DNA of 64,000 bases from Burkholderiaceae bacterium (GTDB lineage: Bacteria; Pseudomonadota; Gammaproteobacteria; Burkholderiales; Burkholderiaceae_D). Location of the stretch: the NCBI GenBank assembly GCA_030157545.1, contig JAOAUN010000014.1, positions 186,001 to 250,000 on the forward strand. The letters run 5' to 3'. The notes beneath the pieces were generated by a model. It ran no database searches and was not told where the DNA came from. It saw only the letters and a program-made list of their open reading frames with translations. Both the position numbers and the translations under genes were made by a program. Of this stretch, positions 62,811 to 64,000 are shown one piece after another. Each line of letters starts with the position of its first letter. The stretch's first letter is position 1.

Positions 62811-63475
62811 CACTTATTCACAATTTTAAAAGGGGCGGCACAGAGGCGCGAGATCGGAGTCCGTTGCCGCAAATGATTGGCCAATTTCCCCTAACTGGCT
62901 GATTTCATTTGATATTTATCTGCTTGCGTGCGTGCATGTTGCCGCTGATGTTTAAATTTGGAAAATAACTTGCCGCAACGAAAAGGTATTTGTTCACAAA
63001 GATATCCACAGGTTTGTGGATATCGGAGAAAAATCCTCTAAAAACCTAGGCTTAGCGCGAGTTTTAAAAAATCACATGAACTAGGTAGAGCCGGGGAATG
63101 TGCTTTTGACAAATATCTTTGTGCTGAAAGCCTACAAAACCTTACATGGAAAACAAGTGTTGGGCGGACATAAAGATGAAAAAAGAATCATGAAATCGTG
63201 CATTGCGCAATCTTTTGGTGCGCTCGGTGCTCACTTATTCACAAAAAATAAAAGTGTCAAGTCAAGCAAAAAATAAATGAACTTTATTTTTGCTTGATCA
63301 GAAGAATCCGCTAAGTCTTTGATTTTATTGGGCATAAAATGCTGCATTCCCTTTGTGCAAATTGTTGGAACCCGCATCAAATCTGGGGTTTCGGCTGTCA
63401 AGCCCCAGTTATGCACAAAGTTATCCACAAATTTTGTGGATAGTTCAAAAAACACTTGTTAAACCAAGGCTTAGC
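62811..63475. other. oriC-like DnaA-box region with a duplicated module
   Basis: Boxes: TTATTCACA at 62814 and 63235; TTGTTCACA 62990, ATATCCACA 63002 and inverted ATATCCACA 63015-63023; TTATGCACA 63409, TTATCCACA 63421 and inverted CTATCCACA 63435-63443. The last two triplets, each ending at GGCTTAGC (63049-63056; 63468-63475), form two 67-bp modules exactly 419 bp apart. AT-rich inverted repeat 63262-63277/63283-63297. No credible gene lies in the 739-bp gap 62764-63502. Confidence 0.7.
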
Positions 63476-63502
63476 AAAATATCTAAGGATTTACATTAAG
63501 TT

Positions 63503-64000
63503 GTGGATTGCCGAATCTTAAAGATTGCGCTCGATACCCCGCTTGACACGGAGTTTGATTATCGCTGGAGAAAATCATGCGAAACCGAACCCTTGCCAGA
63601 AGTCGGTCAATTTGCGCTGGTGCCATTTGGGCGCCGCGAAGTGGTGGGCCTGATATTGGCCGTGCAAGAGGCCAGTACCTATGCAGCCGACAAGATACGT
63701 GACGTGATCGCCGTGCGTAGTCAGCTCGGTCCGCTGTCACCGCAGTGGCTCGCGCTATGCCGGTTTGCGGCTGACTATTACCAGCGGCCGCTGGGTGAGG
63801 TTGTCATACCCTGTACCCCTAAAAACCTGCGGGCAATCAAACAACTCGCGCTCGATAAGGCAGTAAAAAAAAATGCCGCACTGACCAGGACTAATGCTGT
63901 GCCGCCATCTCCAAGGCCAGCGCTGCATGCAGAGCAACAGCAAGCGGTCGATGCCATCACGGCAGCCGACAAATTTGCCGCCAGCCTGTTGTTTGGCGTC
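63503..64000 (+). CDS. priA: Primosomal protein N' (PriA helicase), N-terminal part
   Basis: 166 codons, open at the right edge. The only possible start is GTG 63503, six bases after an in-frame stop at 63497, with AAGGA about 13 bases upstream. The N-terminal 3'-DNA-binding domain is recognisable: IALDTPLDTEFDYRW, ALVPFGRREVVGLILAV, FAADYYQRPLGEVV. The fragment ends at ASLLFGV, just where the helicase Walker A (usually TGSGKT) would begin. PriA restarts stalled replication forks. Confidence 0.93.
   Translation, partial: MDCRILKIALDTPLDTEFDYRWRKSCETEPLPEVGQFALVPFGRREVVGLILAVQEASTYAADKIRDVIAVRSQLGPLSPQWLALCRFAADYYQRPLGEVVIPCTPKNLRAIKQLALDKAVKKNAALTRTNAVPPSPRPALHAEQQQAVDAITAADKFAASLLFGV

Noticed and set aside
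63231..63455. 74-codon minus-strand frame in the hemE-priA gap
   Set aside because: Covers the second DnaA-box module and AT-rich repeat, with no ribosome site or similarity; the periodic boxes explain the sequence.

Overview
The window looks like the origin-proximal region of a betaproteobacterial chromosome, most likely Burkholderiales/Oxalobacteraceae (Herminiimonas- or Janthinobacterium-like). This is inferred from gene order (rnpA-yidD-yidC-mnmE; parS-mnmG-rsmG-parA-parB-atpIBEFHAGDC; glpR/hemE/priA) and from the character of the proteins; no database search was possible. Nearly all of the sequence is coding. I saw no rRNA, tRNA, insertion sequence, prophage or CRISPR array.

Layout. 1-4.3 kb: end of rnpA, yidD, yidC, mnmE and a secreted pentapeptide-repeat protein. 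4.3-21.4 kb: an SRAP protein, then a large nitrogen-from-amides region. On the minus strand a urea/amide ABC transporter (urtABCDE) leads into formamidase fmdA, fmdB and a secreted acetamidase/formamidase homologue. Divergently on the plus strand lie a giant permease-histidine kinase-receiver fusion, its LuxR-type response regulator, aliphatic amidase amiE, and a CbbQ/NorQ-type AAA+ ATPase with a NorD/CbbO-type VWA partner. 21.5-33.5 kb: assorted genes (CAP-domain protein, AbrB-family membrane protein, one-domain asparaginase, MOSC protein, dehydrogenase, pckG, pseudouridine synthase, MFS, LysR, nucleosidase). 33.8-38.9 kb: LysR regulator, mmsA, GMC oxidoreductase, TSUP transporter. 38.9-43.4 kb: two parS sites with mnmG-rsmG-parA-parB. 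43.5-50.7 kb: complete F1Fo ATP synthase operon. 51.4-61.6 kb: glycerol import and catabolism (glpK, the glpSTPQUV-type ABC transporter, glpD, divergent glpR). 61.7-64 kb: hemE, a DnaA-box-rich intergenic region, and the start of priA.

The most interesting system is the amide/urea block. The NCS1-type permease fused through an eight-cysteine linker to HisKA, HATPase and receiver domains looks like a transport-coupled receptor. It is encoded with a LuxR-type regulator between the transporter/formamidase operon and the amidase/chaperone genes. A TACGTC-N4-GACGTA palindrome precedes the kinase gene, a 13/16 match precedes amiE, and a related palindrome lies near urtA, which suggests one regulon.

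A second standout is the hemE-priA gap. It contains two 67-bp modules, 419 bp apart, each with three DnaA-box-like 9-mers in the same arrangement and each preceded at a similar distance by a TTATTCACA box: an oriC-like region or DnaA titration site. Others are a three-hairpin putative small RNA or attenuator upstream of the asparaginase-like gene, a 240-bp block of nested palindromes upstream of the glp genes, and a related palindromic repeat inside the urt operon.
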